Notes: generated from the sequence alone by a model not told the origin. A stretch of DNA of 64,000 nt from an uncultured Coriobacteriaceae bacterium (GCA_902778135.1 CACYWP010000010.1:1-64000), one strand, 5' to 3'. Counted from the first letter of the stretch, positions 25,178 through 35,542 are shown. Numbers and translations are program-made.

Positions 25178-25193
25178 CATCGAGCGCTCGATG
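25178..25193. promoter_or_regulatory. 16-bp perfect palindrome upstream of trmO
   Basis: CATCGAGCGCTCGATG lies 34 nt upstream of the trmO start and is a possible operator. The rest of the 262-nt gap 25145-25406 holds two short stems (CACTTC/GAAGTG near 25214-25238 and AACCAC/GTGGTT near 25293) but no gene. Confidence 0.35.
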
Positions 25194-25406
25194 ACCCCAT
25201 CCTACAAAGTGTGGGGAACACTTCAACCCCTTTTCGAAGTGGGATGCCCATCTGCATGACCTTGCGCCGAAACCCAGAGCTCGACACACCCAACCACTCC
25301 TTGCGTGGTTGCGGGACTTCCCTATCCCCGCTCTGCCAGACCGCCTTCCACGCATGACGCCGACGGAAGGCCTTCCTGGCGTACGGACAGGCGAGACGGC
25401 ACAGGG

Positions 25407-26972
25407 TTAGTCGCAAGCCGGTTGGACCCGGAGCACGGCGAAGCTCTGCCCGGGCATGGTGAGGCAGTCGCCCCCAACAGTCGGATTGCCAATATGGTGC
25501 ACGATCTCTCGCCCCACGAGCAGGTCGTTCTCGAGACGCTTCACCTGCGACGAGGGATTGATCGCCAAAAGCAGCCCTCCCCTGGCGTACACGAACGGCG
25601 CCGTGTCCTCGTCGCTGTTCACCACCGCAAACGGTGCATCCGCCTGAAGGTCCTCGTAGGCATGACGCAGCGCCACCAGCCGCCGCACCTCTGACAGGAG
25701 AGAGTTGGGGTCATCAAGCTGGTCCTCTACGCTCGGTGCATCATCCGCGCCGTCTTGCGGCAGGTAGAGCTGATCGGAAGGCGCTCCCGAGAAGCCAAAG
25801 TTCTCCTCATGGCCCCATTGCATGGGCGAGCGACTGCCGGTCCGCTGGTACCCGCCCTCCTTGGTGCGCAGGTCGAGGTAGCGCATGCCGATCTCGTCGC
25901 CATAGTAGATGAAGGGCACGCCCGGCATGGTGAGGATGAAGGCATAGGCAAGCTTCAGCTCTTCCGGCGACAGCGTCCTCGCGGGGCGCGGCGTGTCGTG
26001 GTTGCACGTGATGAAGCTGATGTAGCCACTCGTGCGGCTGCGTTCGTACTTGGGCAGATAGTCGTCGAGGAAGCGCCGGATGCTCCCACCCGCGTCGCAG
26101 CGGAAGTAGCTGTGGTCGCTGCCCTCGGTCTCGTAGTCGCGCAGCAGCGTGTTGTACCCGTTGCGCTGGTGGTCCAGGTAGAAGTCCATGTGGAACCCCG
26201 CCTGACAGAGCGCTTGGTCCGGGTTGGACCACTCGCTCACCAGCGCAGCCTCGGGGTACTCCGCATCCATCATCGCGCGGATGCCCCGCCAGATGGCGCA
26301 TGTGCCACTCTTGCGTTCGTCGTCGTTCTTCACCAGCGAGTCCGCCATGTCCACACGGAACCCGTCACAGCCCAGGTCCAGCCAGAAGCGCATCACGTCC
26401 TTGATGGCCTCGATGGTTGCCAGCGCCTCCGGGGAGTCTGTCGCGGACATCCAATGCCTGTAGGGGTCCAGCCACCCATAGTTGAGTGCCGGCTGCGAGG
26501 CGAAGAAGTTGAGCATGTATGCGCCGGACCGCTCCGTCATGCCCGCGATGTAGGGACGCCCCTCCATGCCCCAGAGGGCCTCGTCAGTCCAGATGTAGCG
26601 CGCGGAGTACTTGTTGGGATCCGCCTTCGCGGACTCCTTGAACCACGGGTGCTGGTCGGAGGTGTGTCCGGGCACCAGATCCAGCAGCACATGGATCCCG
26701 CGACGATGGGCCTCCTCGAAGAGTCGCACCAAGTCCTCGTTCGTTCCGTAGCGCGGCGCCACGCGCTTGTAGTCGCGCACGTCATATCCCGCATCCATGA
26801 AGGGCGAGTCGAAGCACGGGTTGATCCACAGGGCGTTGCAGCCCAGCTCGGCCACGTAGTCGAGCCGCGAGACGATGCCCTGCAGGTCTCCGATGCCGTC
26901 GTCGTTGGAATCCTGGAACGACTGCGGATAGATCTCGTAGAACACGGCATCCTTGAGCCAACTCGGTCCCAT
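25407..26972 (-). CDS. GH13 alpha-glucosidase/amylase family enzyme, cytoplasmic
   Basis: 521-residue glycoside hydrolase family 13 enzyme hydrolysing alpha-glucosidic bonds. It starts WLKDAVFYEIYPQSFQDSNDDGIGDL and carries the catalytic triad: nucleophile Asp208 (GFRVDMA), acid/base Glu247 (LVSEWSN), and Asp326 (ITCNHDTPR). The first conserved region reads DLVPGHTSD rather than DxxxNH, an uncommon variant. No signal peptide is present, so it should act on maltodextrins after import. The ATG at 26972 follows AAGGGGGAACCT. Last gene of the maltodextrin operon. Confidence 0.9.
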   Translation of the reverse strand: MGPSWLKDAVFYEIYPQSFQDSNDDGIGDLQGIVSRLDYVAELGCNALWINPCFDSPFMDAGYDVRDYKRVAPRYGTNEDLVRLFEEAHRRGIHVLLDLVPGHTSDQHPWFKESAKADPNKYSARYIWTDEALWGMEGRPYIAGMTERSGAYMLNFFASQPALNYGWLDPYRHWMSATDSPEALATIEAIKDVMRFWLDLGCDGFRVDMADSLVKNDDERKSGTCAIWRGIRAMMDAEYPEAALVSEWSNPDQALCQAGFHMDFYLDHQRNGYNTLLRDYETEGSDHSYFRCDAGGSIRRFLDDYLPKYERSRTSGYISFITCNHDTPRPARTLSPEELKLAYAFILTMPGVPFIYYGDEIGMRYLDLRTKEGGYQRTGSRSPMQWGHEENFGFSGAPSDQLYLPQDGADDAPSVEDQLDDPNSLLSEVRRLVALRHAYEDLQADAPFAVVNSDEDTAPFVYARGGLLLAINPSSQVKRLENDLLVGREIVHHIGNPTVGGDCLTMPGQSFAVLRVQPACD

Positions 26973-27016
26973 AGGTTCCCCCTTCCGGCGCATCGGCGCC
27001 CTCATGCATCAAAGAC

Positions 27017-28666
27017 TCAGTCCGTTGCGCCAAAGGTCAGCACGGCAATGCTGTAGGCGGGGAGCCGCAGCACGCCGCCGTCGTAGGCAACCTGCTCCAC
27101 GCTGGTGTTGAGCACCGCGGCCAGCTGAAGGTTGCCGCCAACCGCAGACAGGTCCTTCTCCACGGCCTGGTCACGCAGGTTCATAACCACGAGCACGTCC
27201 CCGTCGGCATCGCCGCGGCGTATGAAGGCCGCAACGCTCCCGTCGCTCACGGCATCCACGGCTTCCGTCCTCCCACGTGCGATGGCGGGGAAGGCCCTGC
27301 GCACGCGGATGACCTCGCGGAACCACCACCACAGGGAGAGGTCATCGGTCATCTGGGCCTCGAGCGATGGGAACTTCATCTGCACATCGTCCATGCCCAC
27401 GGGCCCGGAGCACATCCCCGGTGCCGCAGGGTCATCGCTCCAGTACATGGGCGCGCGCTTGTTCTCGTCCTTGCCCGCGCCTTTCATGCCTAGCTCCTCG
27501 CCATAGTAGACGAAGGAGTCGCCAGGCATGAGCAGGCTGAGCGCGTAGGCCATCTTGGTGACGGGGCCATCGTCCTGCGGGTAGAACCCGGCGCTGCGCG
27601 CCGTGTCGTGGTTGGTGTAGAACGGCGCGTCGACGTAGGCTGGGTTGGCCCCACCGTACGCGCCCTCCGCGCTCACCATGGCCTGCACGTAGTCCGAAGC
27701 CGCATAGCTGCCGCTCATGACGTTGCGGATGATGCCCTCGGAATCCGCGAAGGGGAAGTCGAAGAGCGAGTCGATGCCGCTGGCATAGAGCTGCGCGATG
27801 GTCGGGCGATCCGTCCAGGCCTCCCCCACCAGGTAGCAGTCTGGGTCGATGCCCTCGCAGGTCTCCTTGAGGAAGCGCAGGAACTCGACGTTTGCCTCCG
27901 GGTTGCCCGTCACGTAGGAGGTCACGGCATCCAGGCGGAAGCCATCCACGCCCTTGTCCAGCCAGAATCGCACGATGTCGCGAACCTCGTTGCGCACCAC
28001 CTCGTTGCCCAGGTTAAGGTCGGGCATCTCCGACCAGAACCGTGCCTCGTAGTACCACGACGACCCCTCCAGCGGCGCAAAGCCGTCGAGCGGCTCGCGT
28101 GAGAAGGTGTAGTACCACACGTACGGGCAGTCCTCGAAGACCGGGTCCTGGCCGTCTGGCAGCGCACGCAGGTAGTCAGCCGCCGCCTGGAACCATGGGT
28201 GGGTGTCGGAGGTGTGGTTGAGCACCAGGTCGAGCAGCACGCGGATCCCACGCGCATGGCATTCCTCCAGCAGGGCCTCGTAGTCCTCCATCGTGCCAAA
28301 GGCGGGGTCGATGGCGAGATAGTCGTCCACGTCGTACTTGTGGTAGGTGCCAGAGGGGTGCACGGGCGTCAGCCAGAGCTGGTCGAAACCCAGGTCGGCG
28401 ATGTAGTCGAGCTTCGAACGGACACCGTTGATGTCCCCCACGCCATCCCCGTTCGAATCGCAGAACGAATAGACGAAGATCTCGTAGGTCGTGCGGTAGT
28501 CATCGTCGCGCGCGACGGGCTGCAGGCCCGCATTGTAGTCGACCATCTGGACGGCAGAGGTGGGGGTGACGGTCTGCAAGCCGCCCGTCGTCTGGTTCTG
28601 TGCGTAGGCCAACACGGCTGCCAGCACACAGACTGCGGTAACCAACCAGCGTTTGATGCGTTCCAT
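27017..28666 (-). CDS. Secreted alpha-amylase (GH13)
   Basis: 549-residue GH13 enzyme with an N-terminal signal sequence (MERIKRWLVTAVCVLAAVLAYA), so it is exported. Catalytic residues: Asp246 (DGFRLDAVTS), Glu282 (LVGEAWTD) and Asp354 (TNHDTAR); conserved region I is DLVLNHTSD. It presumably cuts starch or glycogen outside the cell to feed the adjacent MalEFGK importer. ATG 28666 is preceded by GCAGGATTG; the longer frame lacks a ribosome site. A hairpin in the leader (28692-28724) may limit its expression relative to malG. Confidence 0.9.
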   Translation of the reverse strand: MERIKRWLVTAVCVLAAVLAYAQNQTTGGLQTVTPTSAVQMVDYNAGLQPVARDDDYRTTYEIFVYSFCDSNGDGVGDINGVRSKLDYIADLGFDQLWLTPVHPSGTYHKYDVDDYLAIDPAFGTMEDYEALLEECHARGIRVLLDLVLNHTSDTHPWFQAAADYLRALPDGQDPVFEDCPYVWYYTFSREPLDGFAPLEGSSWYYEARFWSEMPDLNLGNEVVRNEVRDIVRFWLDKGVDGFRLDAVTSYVTGNPEANVEFLRFLKETCEGIDPDCYLVGEAWTDRPTIAQLYASGIDSLFDFPFADSEGIIRNVMSGSYAASDYVQAMVSAEGAYGGANPAYVDAPFYTNHDTARSAGFYPQDDGPVTKMAYALSLLMPGDSFVYYGEELGMKGAGKDENKRAPMYWSDDPAAPGMCSGPVGMDDVQMKFPSLEAQMTDDLSLWWWFREVIRVRRAFPAIARGRTEAVDAVSDGSVAAFIRRGDADGDVLVVMNLRDQAVEKDLSAVGGNLQLAAVLNTSVEQVAYDGGVLRLPAYSIAVLTFGATD

Positions 28667-28691
28667 AACAATCCTGCCCAACGTAGGTAGA

Positions 28692-28724
28692 AAGGGACGA
28701 AGGAGATTATCCCCTTCGTCCCTT
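28692..28724 (-). terminator. Intercistronic hairpin between malG and amylase genes
   Basis: AAGGGACGAAGG (28692-28703) and CCTTCGTCCCTT (28713-28724) are perfect 12-bp arms around a 9-nt loop. In the direction of transcription the stem is followed by TTTCTACC, which resembles a weak terminator or mRNA-processing stop. Confidence 0.65.
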
Positions 28725-28780
28725 AGCTTATGTCACGTGCAAATAGCCGAACGACAGGAGACGTCCCTGCTGCTTCGGGC

Positions 28781-29656
28781 CTAACCCTTCACCGCACCAG
28801 ACATGCCCTCCACGTAGAACCGCTGCATGTACAGGAACAGCAGGGCGATGGGGATGGAGATCAGCACCGCACCAGCCGCGAAGCAGGTGTACCACTGGTA
28901 GATGTACTCCTTCTGCAGCATGTTCCACAGGCCGATGGCCACCGTGAACTGATCGGAGTTCGCACGGCAGAGCACCTTGGCAAACACGAAGTCCACCCAC
29001 GGGGCAATGAACGACGTCATGACCGTGTAGATGACGATCGGCTTGGAGAGCGGCAGGGTGATGCGCGTGAACACCTGCCACTGCGTGGCCCCGTCCATGA
29101 CCGCAGCCTCGTCGATGGACCGCGGAATGGTGTCGAAGAAGCCCTTGGAGATCTGGAAGCCCAGGCCCGTGCAGGCGCTGTACACCACGATCAGGCCGAT
29201 CCTGATGGACGAGCCCTCCGTGAAGCCCATGGCCTTGAGGATGAAGTACTGGGCGACCATCGTCATGAATCCCGGGAACAGGCCCAGGATCATGGCCAGG
29301 TTCATGTAGGGCCTGCGGAACGCAAACCTCATACGGCTGAGCGAATAGGCCACCGAGAGCACGAAGAAGGTGGAGATGGTGCAGCTGAAGATCGAGATTA
29401 TCAGCGTGTTCCTAAACATCTTGGGGAAGTTGAGGACGTTGCGGTCGGTCAGCAGCTTGACATAGTTGTTGAGCGTGTAGCCCTGCGGAAGGAAGGTCTT
29501 CGTGTAGGCACCAGGCTCTGCGCGGAAGCTGGTCAGGACGATCCACACGATGGGAAGGACCCAGATCAGCGCCAGCACAGCCAGAAGGGCGTGCACGAGC
29601 AGGTTGACGATCCTCCTGCGCGGACTCAGCGTGTTCTTTGCCATCTGGTTATCCAT
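28781..29656 (-). CDS. malG: Maltodextrin ABC transporter permease, MalG type
   Basis: 291-residue inner-membrane subunit with six helices. The EAA loop is MDGATQWQVFTRITLPLSKPIVIYTV, preceded by SIDEAAV, as in MalG-type sugar permeases, and the C-terminus ends in the usual helix plus RFYVEGMSGAVKG. The ATG at 29656 shares one base with the malF stop (TGATG), giving coupled translation; a GTG one codon earlier is possible. Confidence 0.9.
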   Translation of the reverse strand: MDNQMAKNTLSPRRRIVNLLVHALLAVLALIWVLPIVWIVLTSFRAEPGAYTKTFLPQGYTLNNYVKLLTDRNVLNFPKMFRNTLIISIFSCTISTFFVLSVAYSLSRMRFAFRRPYMNLAMILGLFPGFMTMVAQYFILKAMGFTEGSSIRIGLIVVYSACTGLGFQISKGFFDTIPRSIDEAAVMDGATQWQVFTRITLPLSKPIVIYTVMTSFIAPWVDFVFAKVLCRANSDQFTVAIGLWNMLQKEYIYQWYTCFAAGAVLISIPIALLFLYMQRFYVEGMSGAVKG

Positions 29657-31002
29657 CACATGAACGCCTCCTCGTTCTTATAGGAACTGGAATTCCTGTA
29701 AGTGACCAGCGTGATGACCGTCAGGATGACGAAGGTCATGATGCCGATGACAGCGCCGAGGTTGTAGTACTGCTGGTCGATGGTCAGCTTGTAGAGCCAG
29801 GTCACGAGCAGGTCCGTCTGGCCTGCCGTGTCGCCCACCCGGGTCGGGCCGCCGCCCGAAAGCAGGTAGATGACGTTGAAGTTGTTGATGTTGCCCACGA
29901 AGCTGGCAATGAGGTAGGGCATGGTGACGAACAGCATGTAGGGCAGCGTGATCTTGAAGAATATCCTCACGGGGCCCGCGCCGTCCATCTTGGCCGCCTC
30001 GTAGAGCTCTGCGGGGATGTTCTGCAGGATGCCGGTGACCTGCAGCATGGTGTAGGGAATGCCGACCCACAGGTTGATGACAATGATCGTCACCCGGGCC
30101 AGCATGGCGTTCGTCCAGAACGGGATTGGCTCGGTGATGAGCCCCAGGTTCTGGAGCAGCACGTTCACCGCACCAGACGGCTGCAGCATGATGTTCATGA
30201 TCATCAGGGTGACGAACTGGGGCACCGCGACGGAGAGCACGAAGCAGAAGCGCCAGAAGCCCTTGGCCTTGGTGTCCTTGCGGTTGATGACCATGGCCAG
30301 CGCCATGCCGAGGATGTAGTTGAGGAACGTGGCAAAGATTGCCCAGATGACCGTCCAGGCAAGCACGTGCCAGAACTGACGGCCGATGTTTCCGTTCATG
30401 TTGAGCACGCGCGCGAACTGGTTCAGGCCGTCCCAGTCAAACAGGATCAGATGCTCGCCTTCCTTGGAGTAGGTCGTGAAGGCCATCGAAATCATGTAGA
30501 CCAGCGGGACGACGTTGAAGACCAGGATGCCAAGACACGGCAGCGTCATCAGCGTGACGTGCAGGTTGCCATCGAAGAGGCTCTTCACGTCGTCCTTGAT
30601 GGTCGGGACGCTCTCGCCTTCCTCGATGAGCCTCTGAAGCGCATAGGAGTGACGCAGTTGCAGGACCCAGAGCACCACAAGACCCGCGATGGCGAAGCAG
30701 GTGATCACACCCGCCAGCAGGATCTGCTGCGAGTTGTCGCCCGTCGAATACTCAAAGATCTGCTTGGCCTCGTTCCAGACCTTTCCCTGCGCCTCCGTAC
30801 CAAGGCTGGGCATCATGCCCAGGCTGTGGAAGCCCGTCGTGGCCATGTACGCCCAGAACGCGACCTCGACGAGCAGAACCAGAGCACCCTTCACGATCTG
30901 CCGATGTCCCAGCATTCCGGCCCCCATGAGGACTGCGGAAACCCTCGTGAACAGGTCGCCCCTTCTGAGGGCGTTGCTCACTGTGATACGGTCTTCATTC
31001 AT
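29656..31002 (-). CDS. malF: Maltodextrin ABC transporter permease, MalF type
   Basis: 448-residue pore subunit with an extended N-terminal region containing two or three extra helices, as in MalF proteins. The EAA loop is ELYEAAKMDGAGPVRIFFKITLPYML, and LSGGGPTRVGDTAGQTDLLVTWLYKL near residue 390 is typical of the family. ATG 31002 is favoured: the earlier in-frame TTG has no ribosome site. Downstream of malE across a strong hairpin. Confidence 0.9.
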   Translation of the reverse strand: MNEDRITVSNALRRGDLFTRVSAVLMGAGMLGHRQIVKGALVLLVEVAFWAYMATTGFHSLGMMPSLGTEAQGKVWNEAKQIFEYSTGDNSQQILLAGVITCFAIAGLVVLWVLQLRHSYALQRLIEEGESVPTIKDDVKSLFDGNLHVTLMTLPCLGILVFNVVPLVYMISMAFTTYSKEGEHLILFDWDGLNQFARVLNMNGNIGRQFWHVLAWTVIWAIFATFLNYILGMALAMVINRKDTKAKGFWRFCFVLSVAVPQFVTLMIMNIMLQPSGAVNVLLQNLGLITEPIPFWTNAMLARVTIIVINLWVGIPYTMLQVTGILQNIPAELYEAAKMDGAGPVRIFFKITLPYMLFVTMPYLIASFVGNINNFNVIYLLSGGGPTRVGDTAGQTDLLVTWLYKLTIDQQYYNLGAVIGIMTFVILTVITLVTYRNSSSYKNEEAFM

Positions 31003-31041
31003 AGTGTCCAACCTTGTTCTCTATGAAGCGTACGGCAGTGG

Positions 31042-31067
31042 GGCGGCCGGGCCGAGGCCCAGCCGCC
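31042..31067 (-). terminator. Intercistronic hairpin between malE and malF
   Basis: GGCGGCCGGGCC (31042-31053) pairs with GGCCCAGCCGCC (31056-31067), a very stable GC stem with a 2-nt loop and no T-run. It lies in the 81-nt malE-malF gap, where a stem can protect malE mRNA and raise binding-protein level over permease. Confidence 0.65.
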
Positions 31068-31083
31068 GAGAAGCGCAAGTGGC

Positions 31084-32334
31084 TTACTGGACTGCGGAGG
31101 TGTTCATGGAGGTGTTCATGGCCTCCGTCTTGTCGGCCGCGTTCTCATGCGTGACGGTGCCCGCCACGAGCTCCTTGCCCATGGACTCGGCAGGCGTCCA
31201 GTAGTTGCCCATATCCGCCTGGAGCGGCTGGACGATGGAGGCATAGTCCATGGTGTCCATCTGGGCCTGGGCGAGGGCGTCGTCAACCGTGATGTTGGTG
31301 TCGGTCGGGATGATGTTGCGCAGGTCGTAGTGTGCCTGCTGGGCGTCGGTGCCACCGAGGTAGGCCGCGAGCGCCACGGCCACCTCGGGATGCTCGGCGT
31401 ACAGGGCGGTCGCGGGGTTGACACCCACGGCCTTGGAGCCCGCGAAGGACTTCATCTGCTTGAGCTCGCCATCGATGGTGATGGAGGGAGCCGGGGCGAT
31501 GCCGAGGTTGTCTCCATACGCGTCCTTCGCCTTCTCGTAGTCCCAGGTGCCGGAGAAGAAGGCCTTGGCGTCGGCGTTGGTGCCCACGTCACCGTTGGCG
31601 AAGTTGGAGTTGGCCACGAGGTCGACGAGGTAGTTGGTGACCGCCGCGGCCTTGTCGCCGCTGAAGTCGAAGCCGGCAGCAGCGTCGTCGCCGGTCTCGC
31701 CAAAGAGCGTGCAGCCGTTGGCCACGTAGAAGGACGCAATGTACCAGGAGTTGTCCAGCGGGAAGGCAACCTTGCCCTTCTCGAGCATGGCGTCGAGAGA
31801 CTTGACGTCGTCGTCGGAGAAGACGGACTTGTCGTAGTACATGAACCAGGTGTTGCCGGTGAAGGGGACGCCATACACGGAGCCGTCGTAGGTGACGGTG
31901 TTCACCGTGGTCTCGGAGTTGTTGGCCTTGATGGCATCAAGCGTGGAGCCGCCGAGCTCGGCAAGGCCGCCCGTCTTGAGCAGGTCGGGAATCTGGTCGT
32001 TGGCGAACATGTACACGTCAGCGCCGGCGCTCGGGTCGGTGCCGATGTTGGTCTTGGCGTCGCCCTCGGAGCACACGCCATACTTGAACGTGATGGTCCA
32101 CTCGGGATGGGCAGCCGCGAAGGCGTCGCATTGGGTCTGCAGCCACTTGCCGTTGTCGTCGGACTGGTCCTCCTGCGGGCCCCACACGGTAACGGTGACG
32201 TCAACGTTCTCGTCGCCGCCTGCGCTCGCGCCACCATCGCTGCCGCCACCGCAGGCGGCAAGTGCCAGGGTCGCCGCGCCAGACAGTCCAAGTGCCAGAA
32301 TTTGACGACGGGTGATCATGATGTTCTTCTCCAT
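31084..32334 (-). CDS. malE: Maltodextrin-binding lipoprotein, MalE type
   Basis: 416-residue extracellular solute-binding protein of family 1. The N-terminus ITRRQILALGLSGAATLALAACG has a twin-arginine pair and the lipobox LAAC (Cys near residue 28), followed by a Gly/Ser linker. VTVTVWGPQEDQ starts the mature fold; VPFTGNTWFMYYDKSVF and AFFSGTWDYEKAKD are typical of maltose-type binding proteins. ATG 32334 is preceded by GAAGGAGAGAG. The gap to malK contains a weak CCGGGC/GCCCGG stem (32371-32396). Confidence 0.9.
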   Translation of the reverse strand: MEKNIMITRRQILALGLSGAATLALAACGGGSDGGASAGGDENVDVTVTVWGPQEDQSDDNGKWLQTQCDAFAAAHPEWTITFKYGVCSEGDAKTNIGTDPSAGADVYMFANDQIPDLLKTGGLAELGGSTLDAIKANNSETTVNTVTYDGSVYGVPFTGNTWFMYYDKSVFSDDDVKSLDAMLEKGKVAFPLDNSWYIASFYVANGCTLFGETGDDAAAGFDFSGDKAAAVTNYLVDLVANSNFANGDVGTNADAKAFFSGTWDYEKAKDAYGDNLGIAPAPSITIDGELKQMKSFAGSKAVGVNPATALYAEHPEVAVALAAYLGGTDAQQAHYDLRNIIPTDTNITVDDALAQAQMDTMDYASIVQPLQADMGNYWTPAESMGKELVAGTVTHENAADKTEAMNTSMNTSAVQ

Positions 32335-32408
32335 AGCTCTCTCCTTCGAAACAGTCCTTCTCTTGCCTATCCGGGCGTAGGCTCTTCCAAGCCCGGTTCT
32401 TGCCAACG

Positions 32409-33623
<1,215 letters not shown>

Positions 33624-33639
33624 CGTCGTACCCCCGTTT

Positions 33640-34671
33640 CTACTCGCGCGGCCGAGCGACGCTCTCGCCATTTACAAACTGATAAGGAACCTTCTCGTGA
33701 ACCGTCGGCCTGTCGTAGATGATCCTCATGAGGAGATCCTCGACACTCTTCCGAGCAAGCGCCTCGGTGTCCTGCCTGATGGTGGCGAGCCTGGGCACGC
33801 AGTACTGCGCATATGCGATCCCATCGAAGCCCACCAGCGATATGTCCTCTGGAACACGCAGCCCCAGATCGCTAAACGCCCGAATCGCACCAATCGCAAT
33901 GGTGTCGGAAATGGCAAAGATGCCCGTCAGGTCGGGCGTGCGACAAAGCAGGCGCTTCGCTGACTGGTAACCTCCCTCTGCAGAGAAGGAACAGCCCTCG
34001 TAGTCCCTGCCAAAGTCGAACGAGACCCCACTCTCCCGCAGCTCCCTCAGGGCACCCCAGATTCTGAACGCCGGGCCGTCTTCCGGCAGCCCGTCATGGG
34101 AGCTCTCGCGGTAGCCCCCGAGGATGCCAATCCTGCGATGTCCCCGCGAGAGCAGCATTCTCATCACCGCAGCTCCCGCCTCTTCGTCATCCGTGCTAAA
34201 GCTCGAGAGCCCCTCGCAGCCAAGCCTCTCCGCGCTGGCTGAGACCAGGACGCTCGGCACATCGATCTTGGAGAACTCCTTGCGGAAGGAGGGGATGCTG
34301 CCACCCAAGAAGACCAGACCCTTGGGCCGGAGGTTCTGCACCAGCTCCACGGCCACGGCGACCTCATCATCGGTCTCCCTGATGAACTGCACGTTTGCGT
34401 TCTCTCCGTTTTCCCGTATGCAGATCTGAACCTTCTCGAGAAGCGAATGCAGGAAGGTGTTGTCGTTGCCACGCACGATGATGGAGATCTCTGATGACGC
34501 GGAGCGACGGAGTGTCCGGGCGCTGGTGTTTGGCTGGTAGTTCTGCTCGCGGATAATATCCTCGATCTTTCTCCTGGCCTCCTCGCTCACGTCTGCGCGG
34601 TGGTTTATTACGCGAGATACCGTTCCAGTGCTGTAGCCAGACATCCGCGCGATGTCCCGTATGGTCGCCAT
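33640..34671 (-). CDS. LacI family regulator of the maltodextrin operon
   Basis: 343-residue repressor: N-terminal helix-turn-helix TIRDIARMSGYSTGTVSRVINHRADVSEEARRKIEDIIRE (residues 3-42), the hinge region NTSARTLRRSASSEISIIV, then a periplasmic-binding-like sugar domain with TGIFAISDTIAIGAIRAFSDLGLRVPEDISLVGFDG. ATG 34671 follows GAAGGGGGTG. It is the first gene of the operon, so it should regulate itself and malKEFG; the ligand is presumably a maltodextrin or derivative, inferred from context only. Confidence 0.92.
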   Translation of the reverse strand: MATIRDIARMSGYSTGTVSRVINHRADVSEEARRKIEDIIREQNYQPNTSARTLRRSASSEISIIVRGNDNTFLHSLLEKVQICIRENGENANVQFIRETDDEVAVAVELVQNLRPKGLVFLGGSIPSFRKEFSKIDVPSVLVSASAERLGCEGLSSFSTDDEEAGAAVMRMLLSRGHRRIGILGGYRESSHDGLPEDGPAFRIWGALRELRESGVSFDFGRDYEGCSFSAEGGYQSAKRLLCRTPDLTGIFAISDTIAIGAIRAFSDLGLRVPEDISLVGFDGIAYAQYCVPRLATIRQDTEALARKSVEDLLMRIIYDRPTVHEKVPYQFVNGESVARPRE

Positions 34672-34692
34672 AACACCCCCTTCCCGCGCTGT

Positions 34693-34721
34693 AATCGATT
34701 CCGATATCGTTCCCGTTAACG
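34693..34721 (-). promoter_or_regulatory. Three clustered palindromes in the lacI-type promoter
   Basis: AATCGATT (34693-34700), CGATATCG (34702-34709) and CGTTAACG (34714-34721) are perfect 8-bp palindromes with central symmetry like LacI-family half-site pairs, 22-50 nt before the start codon. They are the best candidate operator of the maltodextrin operon. Upstream, 34722-35012 shows no convincing gene; a 36-codon frame on the minus strand (34878-34988) is not supported. Confidence 0.55.
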
Positions 34722-35012
34722 TTTCCATTCCTGAGTAACACAGAGGTCGAGCGTCTATTTTGCCGCTCTCCGTGTACGGTCGGATTTGAACGACGAGAGG
34801 TCTTGCGGTTGGAGCAGCCAGGATCGGAAGGGAGGGGTATGGGCGATGTCTTGAAACGCAACTTCTATGCAGGCTTGTCAGCGCCTGTCCCCGATCTCCA
34901 CGCGTCTCAATAGCGAGGGGCCCGTCGATCCGGCGAGCCCCGTTCCCCGCTCATTCAGACGGTCGCCGTCGAGGTCGAGGCGCGTCATGCCAGCATCCTT
35001 GACTCGGCCGCC

Positions 35013-35210
35013 TCAGTTGAACAGACGTCCGCAGTTGCAACACCTGTAGGTATAGAAGTCGTCGCCGTGCTCGACGTTCACGCTGCCGCAGCCGGGACAG
35101 GTGGGTCCGCCCCATAAGTCGCCACCGCTGATCTGCTCGAGCTCGTCGTCGGTCAGGGTGTAGCCATGGCAGACCGCCGAACCCGTCGGGGGAATGCCTG
35201 GCGTGCAGCA
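35013..35210 (-). pseudogene. 5'-truncated RiPP-like leader plus zinc-ribbon protein
   Basis: An open frame of 65 codons ending at TGA 35013-35015 without any ATG, GTG or TTG before the sequence begins. It reads GYTLTDDELEQISGGD, a double-glycine leader motif of the kind found in bacteriocin and Nif11-like precursors, then CPGCGSV...CCNCGRLFN, a CxxC...CxxC zinc-ribbon-like tail. Its front end abuts a degenerate copy of the sequence repeated at 35666 and 35879, so the start was probably lost by insertion. Whether it ever was a peptide precursor is uncertain. Confidence 0.5.
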
Positions 35211-35212
35211 TC

Positions 35213-35285
35213 ATGCCATGGTGCCCACGTCGTGCGCTGTCGCTACCGTCCAGCTGGCACTCGTTTGGTACCCACACAGGCAGGT
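35213..35285. repeat. Degenerate third copy of the 162-nt repeat
   Basis: The stretch from CATCATG through CCACGTCG-GCGCT to TTTGGTACCCAC aligns with the copies at 35666 and 35879, with a 9-nt deletion. It forms the junction between the truncated RpiR-type gene and the headless leader/zinc-ribbon frame. Confidence 0.5.
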
Positions 35286-35542
35286 ACTCCCGCCGTCACG
35301 GCACCGTTGGGCATTTTGTGCAGCAATATAAGCAAGTGAAGTAAGAAGCCTCCGAAAGCAAGCCTGCTGTAGTTCTGGTACCCGAGCTCCTTGCAGAAGC
35401 GGTTGAGCGTTGCCTTGGAGACATTGCAGGCCGCGGCGGCCTGGTCGAGTGTCCATTCGGGTATCTTTCTCACAGACGTCGCCAGTGTCAGGGCGATGTA
35501 ATAGTTCGTATCCTTCTTGAACGCGTTGTTGAGGTAGTTCAT
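35243..35542 (-). pseudogene. Truncated MurR/RpiR-type regulator (DNA-binding part only)
   Basis: The first 65 codons encode an RpiR-type helix-turn-helix: FKKDTNYYIALTLATSVRKIPEWTLDQAAAACNVSKATLNRFCKELGYQNYSRL. The normal SIS sugar-phosphate domain of about 200 residues is missing; after residue 65 the frame runs for 35 codons into the duplicated junction sequence and stops. ATG 35542 follows directly a 14-codon open frame (ending TAG) without a good ribosome site. It could still be a DNA-binding fragment but most probably is decayed. Confidence 0.65.

Noticed and set aside
34878..34988. A 36-codon minus-strand frame between the lacI-type gene and the leader/zinc-ribbon fragment
   Set aside because: No ribosome site, no homology suspected and unremarkable composition.
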